A stretch of DNA of 64,000 nt from Flavihumibacter soli (GTDB taxonomy: Bacteria > Bacteroidota > Bacteroidia > Sphingobacteriales > Sphingobacteriaceae). Location: assembly GCF_010692725.1 (NCBI RefSeq), contig NZ_JAAFZB010000096.1, positions 310,001 to 374,000 on the forward strand, in the 5' to 3' direction. Below, one piece after another: positions 8,993 through 16,939 of the stretch. The position numbers and the translations under genes are program-made. Below the pieces are notes generated by a model, which saw nothing but the letters and a program-made list of their open reading frames with translations, was not told the origin of the DNA and ran no database searches. Numbering within the stretch: position 1 is the first letter of the stretch; each line of letters starts with the position of its first letter.

Positions 8993-9622
8993 TTATTGAA
9001 TTCCCGCTGTGTGGGCAGAATGGTTTTTTATACCATATAAAAAAATCCGTGCTACTTCCTTCTGTTTATTCAGGATGTCTTCAAAAGCGGAGGAATCCGG
9101 GAAGATCATCTTTTCTGTCCGCATGCATGATCTTAATCCTCTCAGGGTATCCAGCAGGAGCTCCGCCGTTCTAACCGTATCAATTTCCCTTAACTCGCCC
9201 TTCGCAATGCCTTTTTTCAGACTCCCGGCCAGAATGCTCACTTCCTTTTCCTTGGCTGTGCACATCAACTGTATAAAAGCATTGTCCCTGAGGTAAGCAT
9301 CCGAATAATTCTCCTCCATATGCAGCATAAAATACTGTTGGAAGAAATTTCTTCGGATCTCGATAAGGTTCATCAGGGCATCTTCCTGGTTTGAGTATGC
9401 TTCAAAATTCTTTTCAACGTCACACAGATATTCGGATATAATCTTACCCGTTACCCCCAGGATAAGGTTTTGTTTATCCGGGAAATAGTAATATAAGGCT
9501 GGCTTAGATAGTGAAAGATCTTCCGCTATTTCCGCCATCGAGGTTTTATTAACTCCGAAATGAGAAAATCGCTTGATCGCCCCTTCAATAATCAACTCCC
9601 TCTTTTTATCAGCTTCAACCAT
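8993..9622 (-). CDS. TetR-family transcriptional regulator (efflux operon, local)
   Basis: DNA-binding repressor of 209 residues. The N-terminal helix-turn-helix is canonical: KRELIIEGAIKRFSHFGVNK, then SMAEIAEDLSLSKPALYYYF (residues about 7-50). The C-terminal ligand/dimer domain is divergent, as usual. It is the first gene of the efflux operon, and its own upstream DNA carries a 7-bp inverted repeat overlapping a -7 promoter element, so autoregulation together with the pump is likely. It is paralogous to the regulator encoded directly upstream at 9753-10352 (same HTH wording). Confidence 0.93.
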   Translation of the reverse strand: MVEADKKRELIIEGAIKRFSHFGVNKTSMAEIAEDLSLSKPALYYYFPDKQNLILGVTGKIISEYLCDVEKNFEAYSNQEDALMNLIEIRRNFFQQYFMLHMEENYSDAYLRDNAFIQLMCTAKEKEVSILAGSLKKGIAKGELREIDTVRTAELLLDTLRGLRSCMRTEKMIFPDSSAFEDILNKQKEVARIFLYGIKNHSAHTAGIQ

Positions 9623-9637
9623 TTTACCTTTAAACCT

Positions 9638-9668
9638 TTTGACTTTTTTAATTAATGAGTCAAAGATA
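9638..9668 (-). promoter_or_regulatory. Promoter and probable TetR operator of the efflux operon
   Basis: An inverted repeat, TTTGACT (9638-9644) / AGTCAAA (9658-9664), spaced by 13 bases, lies 16 bases before the TetR start codon at 9622. On the minus strand the right arm runs into TATCTTTG (9661-9668), a full match to the Bacteroidota -7 consensus TAnnTTTG; the -33 position reads TTTA instead of TTTG. Binding at the repeat would cover the promoter, which is the normal TetR arrangement. Confidence 0.55.
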
Positions 9669-9752
9669 CAAATAAATGAAACTGGAATAAAAGAGATTTT
9701 CGAAAATCAGATTGGATTTAGGATAGTGTTACAAATAGATGACAGAGGCAGG

Positions 9753-10352
9753 CTACTTCAGGCCGTTGAGAAAAATAGTGGCCAGCTGCTTTTCCTTTTT
9801 GAGAATCTGTTCAAACTGGCTCTTGTCGGGATAAAAGTTCCGGGAGGGGGCAAAATGATTCATCCGCATTCCGGCCAGGGCATCCAGGAGGATCTCGGCA
9901 GTCAGGGTGGGATCATTGACAGAAAATTCGCCGGTGTCGATACCCTTTTTGATGATTGCCTGGATCTTTTGAATTTCGGAATTCCGGGCTTGTCTGAAGA
10001 TTTCAAGCAGGTTCTGCGGAAGCTCCGGCCCTGTTGAAATAACATATTCAAGAAGATTAAAATACTTGCGAACGAATTCCTGCCTCTTGTCCAGGTAAAA
10101 TAAGATGGCTTTATGGCTGTTTGTCTGTTTTGCCAGTGCTGTTTCCATCTCCTTATCGATCTCTTTGATTATCGAGTCCATAACCGCAGCGAAGAGACTG
10201 GTCTTATCGGGGAAATAATAATATAGCAAGGGTTTGGATAGAGAGAGATCCGATGCGATCTCGTTCATGGTCGTTTTGCCCAATCCGAAATGTGCAAATC
10301 GTTTCAATGCAGCACCAATTATTAGTTCCCTCTTTTTATCCTGATTTTCCAT
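9753..10352 (-). CDS. TetR-family transcriptional regulator (second copy)
   Basis: A TetR repressor of 199 residues. Its HTH is close to that of the neighbouring regulator: KRELIIGAALKRFAHFGLGK, then MNEIASDLSLSKPLLYYYFP. The ligand domain shares the plan but little exact wording (EIFRQARNSEIQKIQAIIKK). It is separated from the next regulator by 130 bp that carry that gene's promoter, so it is its own transcription unit or the distal first gene. Tandem paralogous regulators suggest two inputs to one pump or a recent duplication. Confidence 0.92.
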   Translation of the reverse strand: MENQDKKRELIIGAALKRFAHFGLGKTTMNEIASDLSLSKPLLYYYFPDKTSLFAAVMDSIIKEIDKEMETALAKQTNSHKAILFYLDKRQEFVRKYFNLLEYVISTGPELPQNLLEIFRQARNSEIQKIQAIIKKGIDTGEFSVNDPTLTAEILLDALAGMRMNHFAPSRNFYPDKSQFEQILKKEKQLATIFLNGLK

Positions 10353-10413
10353 TATTCCAAAAATAGTATTCCCGGTAGATATACTGCTAATATCCCCAAA
10401 TAAGTCGAATTCC

Positions 10414-11226
10414 TTAATTTAATGAGAACCGCAAGAATATAGGCACATGATCAGAGATCAGCCTGGCTTCACCATGATCCGCAAATGCTTTATAAAATGG
10501 TATTATACCCGAGTCATGGCTTTTAAACCTGGCTTTTGCGAAGTAAAAGTTGTCGAATTCCGATGACAGGCAATCGTTATCCGGGCATGTCTGCTTCAAC
10601 GATGTCTTCTGGCCGATCAGACCGGGCGTATACCCCATTTTGCGAAGCGGTGTAAATACAGTATGCGACTGCGGAATATTGAAGTCACCCGCAAATATCA
10701 GGTTGAGTTTATTATATGCCGCAGGCAAGAACTTAAAATATTTAATCTCCCTTTCCGGCTGCATCGATTTTGTAATAGCATGGAAGTTCACAACGGTAAA
10801 ATCTTTGCCACCGGCTTCCAGCGTAATATAAAAGGGTTCCCTGTCTATTTCGAGATGATATTTCTTTTCAAGCCAGGCATCCCCTACCTTCTTCAGCCGG
10901 CTTGATTTCCATATAAATGCATAGCGCTCTGTTTTATAGGCCGTGCCTGAGGTAGGCTCGCTGATCGCGTAATCCCATTCCCCTCCCTTTCTGTTCAATG
11001 CACTTTGAAGACGAGCAACAGCCTGGGAGCCTCCAAAGCCGGCAACAACTTCCTGGATTGCGACAACGTCGAATTTTTGGATGGTATTAGCAATAAACTC
11101 AATTTCGGAATCACTTTTACTCTTTCCGAGGTCTTTTAGGTTCCATGAACAAATTGTAAAGGGATTCTGACCGAAGGAGGAGAAGGTAAGAAGCAGTAAG
11201 AGAAAGAGGGTCAGCCGGAGTTTCAT
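10414..11226 (-). CDS. Exported endonuclease/exonuclease/phosphatase-family protein
   Basis: Member of the Mg-dependent EEP fold (DNase I / exonuclease III / sphingomyelinase clan). It has 270 residues with a Sec signal peptide (about 1-19, ending SSFGQ), so it acts in the periplasm or outside. The metal-site motifs are present in order: CSWNLKDLG (Asn), VVAIQEVVAG (Glu), LIFAGDFNIP (Asp/Asn) and RLISDHVPIFLRF (catalytic His). The substrate could be DNA or a phosphoester, and sequence does not decide. It is a single gene flanked by gene-free DNA. Confidence 0.88.
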   Translation of the reverse strand: MKLRLTLFLLLLLTFSSFGQNPFTICSWNLKDLGKSKSDSEIEFIANTIQKFDVVAIQEVVAGFGGSQAVARLQSALNRKGGEWDYAISEPTSGTAYKTERYAFIWKSSRLKKVGDAWLEKKYHLEIDREPFYITLEAGGKDFTVVNFHAITKSMQPEREIKYFKFLPAAYNKLNLIFAGDFNIPQSHTVFTPLRKMGYTPGLIGQKTSLKQTCPDNDCLSSEFDNFYFAKARFKSHDSGIIPFYKAFADHGEARLISDHVPIFLRFSLN

Positions 11227-11313
11227 GTAAAATTTCGAGCGGCAATATAGCAGAATGCCGCTTGCCTGCCCGAATTTTGAGATCCTATTTCACAATTTTC
11301 TGATTTCTGCTCA

Positions 11314-12147
11314 TCACTTCAACTGATAAGCGACTACCTTATTGCCGAAAAATGTGGGTACGTAAATGATGTTGTTTCGGGGATCAAACCCGATGTCTGC
11401 CGAGCTTACTTTTTGAGGCCTGGTGTCAAGCAATTCCTTTACCCCTCCGTCAGCACTTACGTGATAGATCACCCCGTTCCAGCAGGATACGACGAAACTC
11501 TTATCACTTTTTTGCTCAATTCCGTCAGTGCTTTCATCCATCCCTTCTGCTATTTTAGTCAGGCTCTTGCTTTTATCAGCTTTCCATAACTTGCCCTTTG
11601 CAAGGAGGTAAAGATCATCTCCTGCCGCAAGCAGGCCATTCACTCCCATTTGGTTTTCCAGATAAGTGCTTACCTGTCCGTTCTGCAGACGGTGCACCTT
11701 ACCGGTCCGGGAATCGGAAACGAAGACTGCTCCTGCTCTGTCAACAGTCACATCATTTAAAAACACTGCGCCTTCCACGGGATACCGCTTGCTAACTTTC
11801 CCGCTGTTCAGGTCGATAGCAACGATCTGATCAAGGTCGGCAACATAAAGCGTATTCTTAAAAATACCCATTCCTTTTGGCGCACTCAGATTAATGGCCC
11901 ATTGCTGCTCAACCTTTTTGCCGTCGACGCTCACCCTGGCGATAGAACCTTTCAAGTCCTTTTCACCCGGTTTACCATCGATATTAGATACAAACAAGGC
12001 CTTACCACCCGGGTAGTAAAGTACACTTTCAGGAACCTTCAGAATCGAATCGGTTTCCCATAATTTGACCAAACTTTCCTGGGAACATGCACTCGATGTG
12101 CACATCAAAGTGGCCATGAACAATAATCCTTTACATATATTTTTCAT
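11314..12147 (-). CDS. SMP-30/gluconolactonase-like beta-propeller lipoprotein
   Basis: Six-bladed propeller protein resembling SMP-30/strictosidine-synthase-like lactonases. Blades show the usual wording: ESVLYYPGGKALFVSNIDGK, FLNDVTVDRAGAVFVSDSRT and DIGFDPRNNIIYVPTFFGNK. The start is taken at the ATG at 12147 (MKNICKGLLFM), not at an ATG 33 bases upstream: it gives a clean lipoprotein signal peptide with lipobox SSAC-SQE, and a well-formed promoter lies just before it. The mature protein is about 255 residues. Enzyme activity is not proven by the sequence. Confidence 0.85.
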   Translation of the reverse strand: MKNICKGLLFMATLMCTSSACSQESLVKLWETDSILKVPESVLYYPGGKALFVSNIDGKPGEKDLKGSIARVSVDGKKVEQQWAINLSAPKGMGIFKNTLYVADLDQIVAIDLNSGKVSKRYPVEGAVFLNDVTVDRAGAVFVSDSRTGKVHRLQNGQVSTYLENQMGVNGLLAAGDDLYLLAKGKLWKADKSKSLTKIAEGMDESTDGIEQKSDKSFVVSCWNGVIYHVSADGGVKELLDTRPQKVSSADIGFDPRNNIIYVPTFFGNKVVAYQLK

Positions 12148-12177
12148 AATTATCCTAGTTTGAATTGTGCTGCTATT

Positions 12178-12207
12178 CAAAACTAAATTTACTACATAAA
12201 GTTACAA
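12178..12207 (-). promoter_or_regulatory. Bacteroidota-type promoter of the SMP-30-like gene
   Basis: On the minus strand TAGTTTTG (12178-12185) matches the -7 consensus TAnnTTTG, and TTG (12205-12207) lies exactly 19 bases upstream as the -33 element. Transcription would begin near 12171 and the ATG at 12147 would follow a leader of about 24 bases, which supports the shorter start. Confidence 0.55.
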
Positions 12208-12273
12208 TACAGTATGTCAATGGTTTTATTGGAAATAATTGATTTTTCATTTCCCAGATAACATATCCGCTTT

Positions 12274-13539
12274 ATGAAAAAATCTCGCTCACGGATAATT
12301 CCCTTTATGGTGCTTCTATTGTATGCAGGCACAGGGAACGCTAACTTATTAATGTCGACCGGGATTCAGGCAGGCATCAGCGACACTTTTCTGCAGGCTA
12401 AACTTCCAAAACCTTACGCCACAAAATCGGCGGTTAACAACTCAAGAGTTATCGGCTGGATAGAAGGTAAAAAGCCTTTGGCACCAGCCGGATTCCGGGT
12501 TGAAAAATTCGCTGATGGCTTTCAAAATCCCCGGTGGATCTACGAGGCACCCAACGGGGACCTGTTTGTTTCGGAGGCAAGCACGCTGCCTACCAGCGCC
12601 AACCAGATCTCGATACTCCGCGACAGCGACAAGGACGGCAAATTTGATGTGCGGGAGGTTTTCCTCGCTAATCAAAACAGGCCTTTTGGTATGCTGGTTA
12701 TGGATGGTTATTTCTATGTAGCCAATACAGACGCCCTGATCAGGTATCGCTACAAACCCGGCCAAACCAGGATCACGGAAACCGGAGAGAAAATTCTGGA
12801 TCTGCCGGCAGGCGGTTATAACAATCATTGGACTCGAAATATCATAGCCAGTCCCGATGGGAAAAAGATCATGATCTCTGTAGGATCCGGCAGCAACAAC
12901 GGTGAGAACGGGATGCAGCATGAGGTTCGAAGGGCCAATATCCTCGAGGTCAACCCCGACGGTTCAGGCGAGAAGATCTATGCAGCCGGTTTGAGAAACC
13001 CTGTCGGCATGGCCTATTATCCGGGTTCGCAGATATTGTGGACCGCTGTAAACGAACGAGATGAGCTGGGCGATGACCTGGTACCGGATTATATCACCAG
13101 TGTAAGGCAGGGAGGTTTCTACGGCTGGCCATACGCCTATTTCGGACCCAACGAAGACCCGACCATGAGGGGCAGGGCGCCGGACCTGGTGAAGAAAACG
13201 CTGGTTCCCGATCTAGCTGTGGGAGCGCATACTGCTTCGCTCGGGCTTGCATTCTATGATGGTAATGCTTTTCCGGAAAAATATCGGAACGGGGCATTCA
13301 TAGGCCAGCATGGTTCATGGAACAGGTCGAAGCTCTCAGGCTACAAGGTTATGTTTGTTCCCTTTAAAGATGGTAAACCTTCGGGACGGCCTGAGGATTT
13401 TCTAACCGGGTTTATTGACGATGCCGCCAAAAGTAAAGTGTATGGGCGTCCGGTATGTGTAACAATAATCTCGGACGGCTCCGTCCTGGTAACCGATGAT
13501 GCGAGCAATACCATATGGCAGGTACGTTTCGGAAAATAA
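12274..13539 (+). CDS. PQQ-dependent sugar (sorbosone/glucose-type) dehydrogenase
   Basis: Soluble quinoprotein dehydrogenase fold. There is a signal peptide (about 1-23) and a mature six-bladed propeller. Characteristic blocks are: PAGFRVEKFADGFQNPRWIY, GGYNNHWTRNIIASPDGKKI, AGLRNPVGMAYYPGS, DELGDDLVPDYITSVRQGGF followed by YGWPYAYFG, and FIGQHGSWNRS. The HW pair in the second block and the QHGSWNRS block correspond to active-site and cofactor regions of the sorbosone-dehydrogenase group. The likely role is periplasmic oxidation of sugars or aldoses feeding electrons to the respiratory chain. No PQQ biosynthesis gene is in the window. It is divergent from the SMP-30-like gene, with 126 bp between the starts. 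Confidence 0.9.
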   Translation: MKKSRSRIIPFMVLLLYAGTGNANLLMSTGIQAGISDTFLQAKLPKPYATKSAVNNSRVIGWIEGKKPLAPAGFRVEKFADGFQNPRWIYEAPNGDLFVSEASTLPTSANQISILRDSDKDGKFDVREVFLANQNRPFGMLVMDGYFYVANTDALIRYRYKPGQTRITETGEKILDLPAGGYNNHWTRNIIASPDGKKIMISVGSGSNNGENGMQHEVRRANILEVNPDGSGEKIYAAGLRNPVGMAYYPGSQILWTAVNERDELGDDLVPDYITSVRQGGFYGWPYAYFGPNEDPTMRGRAPDLVKKTLVPDLAVGAHTASLGLAFYDGNAFPEKYRNGAFIGQHGSWNRSKLSGYKVMFVPFKDGKPSGRPEDFLTGFIDDAAKSKVYGRPVCVTIISDGSVLVTDDASNTIWQVRFGK

Positions 13540-13540
13540 A

Positions 13541-13552
13541 CTGACCGGTCAG
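13541..13552. repeat. Perfect 12-bp palindrome after the dehydrogenase stop
   Basis: CTGACCGGTCAG is fully self-complementary and begins one base after the TAA of the dehydrogenase gene. It has no loop and no T run, so it suits a protein-binding site or an mRNA 3' end structure better than a standard terminator. Confidence 0.5.
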
Positions 13553-13720
13553 ACCTGATTGAAGTGCCGCTGGACGGGTATTGGTAATGACATTCCTTAG
13601 ATGTAATTTGCTCTATCATTAAATCACCCGGATCTGAATTTCAGCCTGATTATTGCATCCGGTCAGAATCGGATCGAACGGTCGCGCACTTTATTTTAAA
13701 TCTTAATCTATCAGTCTTGT

Positions 13721-14800
13721 ATGGAAAACCTACAACGCAGTGTGTACTTATTACTTTTCTTCTTTCTCGCCATCGGGAGCTTGTTCTATGCCCGCGAGTT
13801 CCTGATCCCGCTCGCGTTATCTGCCATGTTGGCTATGCTCTTTGTACGGCTAAGCAATTACCTCGAAGATAAGGGCCTTGGCAGAGGCTGGTCAGCACTG
13901 ATCTGTGTCTTACTGCTTGTGATTTTCGTCGCAGGAGCCTTTACCCTGCTATCCTACCAGATTAGCAACCTTGCCGACAATATGGGAGGGATCAAGAAAC
14001 GGCTTGTCGATATGCTTGAGCATGTAAAGCTATGGATCTACCAAACATTCGGTGTTTCTTATCAGAAACAGGAACAGATCTTCAAGGAACAGAGTAAAGC
14101 GAATGGCGGCGGAAGTATAGGCACGTTTGCAGGTTCCTTTATGGGAATATTAGTCAACTCTATCCTGGTGACCGTGTACATATTCCTTTTATTATACTCG
14201 CGTGACCACATAAAGCAGTTCATTTTAAAGCTGTTTCCCAGTGACAAAAGAACGAAAACGGAGAAAGTTATGGGCCAATCGGTTCAGGTGGCACAAAAGT
14301 ACCTGAGCGGACTGAGCGCCATGATCGTCATGTTATGGATCATGTATGGTATCGGGTTTACCATTGTCGGAGTCGAGTATGCTGTCTTCTTTGCTATTCT
14401 TTGCGGCCTGCTGGAAATTGTACCCTTCGTTGGAAATATAACGGGTACATCTGTTACTATACTTGCCGTCCTGGTACAGGGCGGCGATGGCGGAATGATA
14501 TTGGGAGTATTGATTACCTACATGCTCGTGCAGTTTTTTCAAACCTATGTACTGGAACCACTGGTGGTCGGAGAGCAGGTCAGTATTAACCCCCTTTTTA
14601 CAATTATGGTCATCGTACTCGGTGAGATGGTATGGGGAGTAGCCGGGATGATCCTGGCTATACCCTTACTGGGGATCGTTAAGATCATCTGCGACAATGT
14701 TCCTGCATTGAAGCCTTATGGTTTCCTGATCGGCTCTGAGAAAAAGAAAGGGAAACCGGGTGTGATCACTAGGATCCGGGCAATTTTCAAAAGGACTTAA
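13721..14800 (+). CDS. AI-2E family transporter (PerM/YdiK type)
   Basis: Polytopic inner-membrane protein of 359 residues in the UPF0118/AI-2E transporter family. There are two to three N-terminal membrane segments (LLLFFFLAIGSLFYAREFLI; LLLVIFVAGAFTLLSY), an amphipathic middle region (about 90-150) and a C-terminal bundle with the family hallmarks GLLEIVPFVGNITGT and VLEPLVVGEQVSINPLFTIM. Despite the name, members transport diverse or unknown substrates, and no quorum-sensing genes are nearby. The basic tail is cytoplasmic. It converges with the NHL gene, with a 46-bp gap. Confidence 0.9.
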   Translation: MENLQRSVYLLLFFFLAIGSLFYAREFLIPLALSAMLAMLFVRLSNYLEDKGLGRGWSALICVLLLVIFVAGAFTLLSYQISNLADNMGGIKKRLVDMLEHVKLWIYQTFGVSYQKQEQIFKEQSKANGGGSIGTFAGSFMGILVNSILVTVYIFLLLYSRDHIKQFILKLFPSDKRTKTEKVMGQSVQVAQKYLSGLSAMIVMLWIMYGIGFTIVGVEYAVFFAILCGLLEIVPFVGNITGTSVTILAVLVQGGDGGMILGVLITYMLVQFFQTYVLEPLVVGEQVSINPLFTIMVIVLGEMVWGVAGMILAIPLLGIVKIICDNVPALKPYGFLIGSEKKKGKPGVITRIRAIFKRT

Positions 14801-14846
14801 GTATTTATTCTGCTGATTAAAGAAATAACAGGCAATTTGAAATACC

Positions 14847-15890
14847 TCAGTCCAGAATAATACTTCGTATTCGCGAATTGTTACTATCCGTGATGTAAAG
14901 AGTATTTTTATAAATTGCCAGGAATACAGGATTGTAGAACTTTGCTGTTATCCCTACCCCATCCAGAAAACCATTATCTGTTCCTGCAATCGTGGTTACT
15001 TCGCCTGTAGTGAGAATAGCCCTGATCCGGGAATTGTAATAATCGGATATATATATCGTGCCGTCCTCCCCGATTGCCATATCTGTTGGTGATCTGAATC
15101 TCGCGTCTGTTCCCAAAACGGCATCTTCCGCTCCCGGGGTAATATTCCCCGCTACCGTGCTTACAATTCCATCAGCTGTTATTTTACGGATCATATTATT
15201 TCCGTAATCCGCAACATATAAAGAACCATCCTTATCCAGGACGAGGCCAAAGGGGAAATAAAACTTAGCCTCGGTACAGGGTCCGTCCTGATAACCGGGG
15301 CTACTTCCTGCAAATACGGTTGTAAGCCCTGAAGCATTTACTTTCCTGATCTTATTATTAAATGTGTCAGCTATATAGATACTCCCGTCGGGAGCAATGG
15401 CGATACCATTGGGTGAATTGAATTTCGCTTTTTTCAGGTTACCTTGTTTATCCTTTTCATAAGCCGCAAGCTCGGTTATTACTCCGTCCTTACTGACCCT
15501 AACCACCTGGTGATTAAGCGTCTCACATACAAGAAGGCTTGAATCCGGTGCTATCTTAACGGCTGATGGCCCGCGCAAAGATCTCATCGGAATCAGCGAA
15601 GTAACGGATCCATCGGGATCGATCTTACGTATGTTTTCATTCACATTGTCGGTTAAAAAAATCGTTCCATTTTCGGAAGCGACTATTCCGAACGGGGAAT
15701 AATACGTCGCCTGCGAAACAGGACCATCCTGATTTCCCTTCAAATCCGTACCTGAGAAAGTCGAAACAAAATATACCCTTACTTTTTGCGTATCGGGAGA
15801 AAGAGAATCAGGTCCTTTTTGACAGGAGGAAAGGAAAAACAGGCTTGAGATAGCAACAAGTGCCTTACCTTTTAAGTAGTTCATAGCCAA
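14847..15890 (-). CDS. NHL-repeat beta-propeller lipoprotein
   Basis: Lipoprotein (FFLSSC-QKG, lipobox LSSC) of 347 residues built from NHL repeats, each with the pattern 'P-x-G-I/L/V-x-x-x-x-D/E-G-x-I/L-Y-I/V-A/S-D-x-x-N-x-x-I-R'. Examples are NGIAIAPDGSIYIADTFNNK and FGLVLDKDGSLYVADYGNNM. Five to six blades cover residues about 55-347, enough to close a propeller. An ATG two codons in (MNYLKGK) is an equally good start. Such proteins usually bind partners or carbohydrates at the surface, and no catalytic motif is visible. Confidence 0.87.
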   Translation of the reverse strand: MAMNYLKGKALVAISSLFFLSSCQKGPDSLSPDTQKVRVYFVSTFSGTDLKGNQDGPVSQATYYSPFGIVASENGTIFLTDNVNENIRKIDPDGSVTSLIPMRSLRGPSAVKIAPDSSLLVCETLNHQVVRVSKDGVITELAAYEKDKQGNLKKAKFNSPNGIAIAPDGSIYIADTFNNKIRKVNASGLTTVFAGSSPGYQDGPCTEAKFYFPFGLVLDKDGSLYVADYGNNMIRKITADGIVSTVAGNITPGAEDAVLGTDARFRSPTDMAIGEDGTIYISDYYNSRIRAILTTGEVTTIAGTDNGFLDGVGITAKFYNPVFLAIYKNTLYITDSNNSRIRSIILD

Positions 15891-15989
15891 ACAGTGATTG
15901 ACAATTCACTACCTAAATTTACCTAAGAATTTATTATAAATAAGACATTCATCCTTACTTATCTACAATTTTTTCTCCGAGTTTGATAT

Positions 15990-16937
15990 TTAATTTCCAT
16001 CATTCCCGACGTTAAACGTCCAGGCAAGTATGCGACTCACTTTCTGCCCCTGTGCCATGTTAATAGTCCTTACATCTGAAGCTTTAACTTTTTTAAGAGC
16101 ATACAATGCTCCGGGAAGGGTGGTTTTTTTCGATATCAGGGATGAAAACCATTTAATGGAACCGGCGAAATCTGCGCTTTCCCTGATCATTTTATCAAGG
16201 AATGCTGCCTCGCCGCCGGTGCACCATAATTCGGCATTCTTTCCGCCAAAATTCAGAACTGTATCTTCTTTGGCATGGCCGAGGTTGCGCCACTTCCTTA
16301 CGGTTCCGAATTGTGCCTCCGATGCAGACGAATGAAACGGCGGGTTACAAATACTCAGTTCAAACCGTTCACCGGGCTTTACAACTCCCCCGAATATATT
16401 CTCCGTCGAGCCCTGACGCCGGATCTGGATTGCTCTGGAGAGAGCGTTCGCTTCTACGATATTTTTTGCTGAACGGATGGCCAGATGATCTATATCAGAT
16501 CCGACGAAATTCCACCCGTAGGCGCTATGACCGATAAGCGGGTAAATACAATTGGCGCCGGTACCAATGTCCAGCACCCTCACTGTTTTTCCCAGGGGAA
16601 TTACGCCCGCGTTAACGCTGGCTAAAAGATCAGCTGCGTAATGTATATAATCCGCCCGTCCCGGAATCGGCGGACATAAATAGCCTTCAGGAATATCCCA
16701 GAATTCAATATTGTAAAAGTGCCTCAGTAAAGCTTTATTAAGCGCCTTCACAGCTTTCGGGTCAGTAAAATCAATGGTCTGACCGCCGAATTTATTAATA
16801 AAAACGAAATGGGATAGTTCTGAACAAACCCCGATCAGGATGGGGAAATCATACCTGTATCGGTGTGGATTGCGAGGATGCAGGCCAGACTTTTCTTCGG
16901 GATGTGATTGGGGTCTGTCAGTCAATTTATCATTCAA
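15990..16937 (-). CDS. rlmF: 23S rRNA (adenine(1618)-N(6))-methyltransferase RlmF
   Basis: SAM-dependent methyltransferase that modifies A1618 of 23S rRNA. The family opening HPRNPHRYRYDF is present, followed by WDIPEGYLCPPIPGRADYIH, a SAM-binding motif I (VRVLDIGTGANCIYPLIG) and the N6-adenine catalytic motif SICNPPFHSSASEA. The length of 315 residues is normal for the family. The start codon lies 2 bp after the stop of the FecR-like gene, so this housekeeping enzyme appears to be read from the same mRNA as the end of the caspase array. Confidence 0.94.
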   Translation of the reverse strand: MNDKLTDRPQSHPEEKSGLHPRNPHRYRYDFPILIGVCSELSHFVFINKFGGQTIDFTDPKAVKALNKALLRHFYNIEFWDIPEGYLCPPIPGRADYIHYAADLLASVNAGVIPLGKTVRVLDIGTGANCIYPLIGHSAYGWNFVGSDIDHLAIRSAKNIVEANALSRAIQIRRQGSTENIFGGVVKPGERFELSICNPPFHSSASEAQFGTVRKWRNLGHAKEDTVLNFGGKNAELWCTGGEAAFLDKMIRESADFAGSIKWFSSLISKKTTLPGALYALKKVKASDVRTINMAQGQKVSRILAWTFNVGNDGN

Positions 16938-16939
16938 AC

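Noticed and set aside
14800-14870. GTATTT / AAATAC inverted words between the converging AI-2E and NHL genes as a bidirectional terminator
   Set aside because: Only six A/T-rich pairs with a long loop and no T run at the right place.
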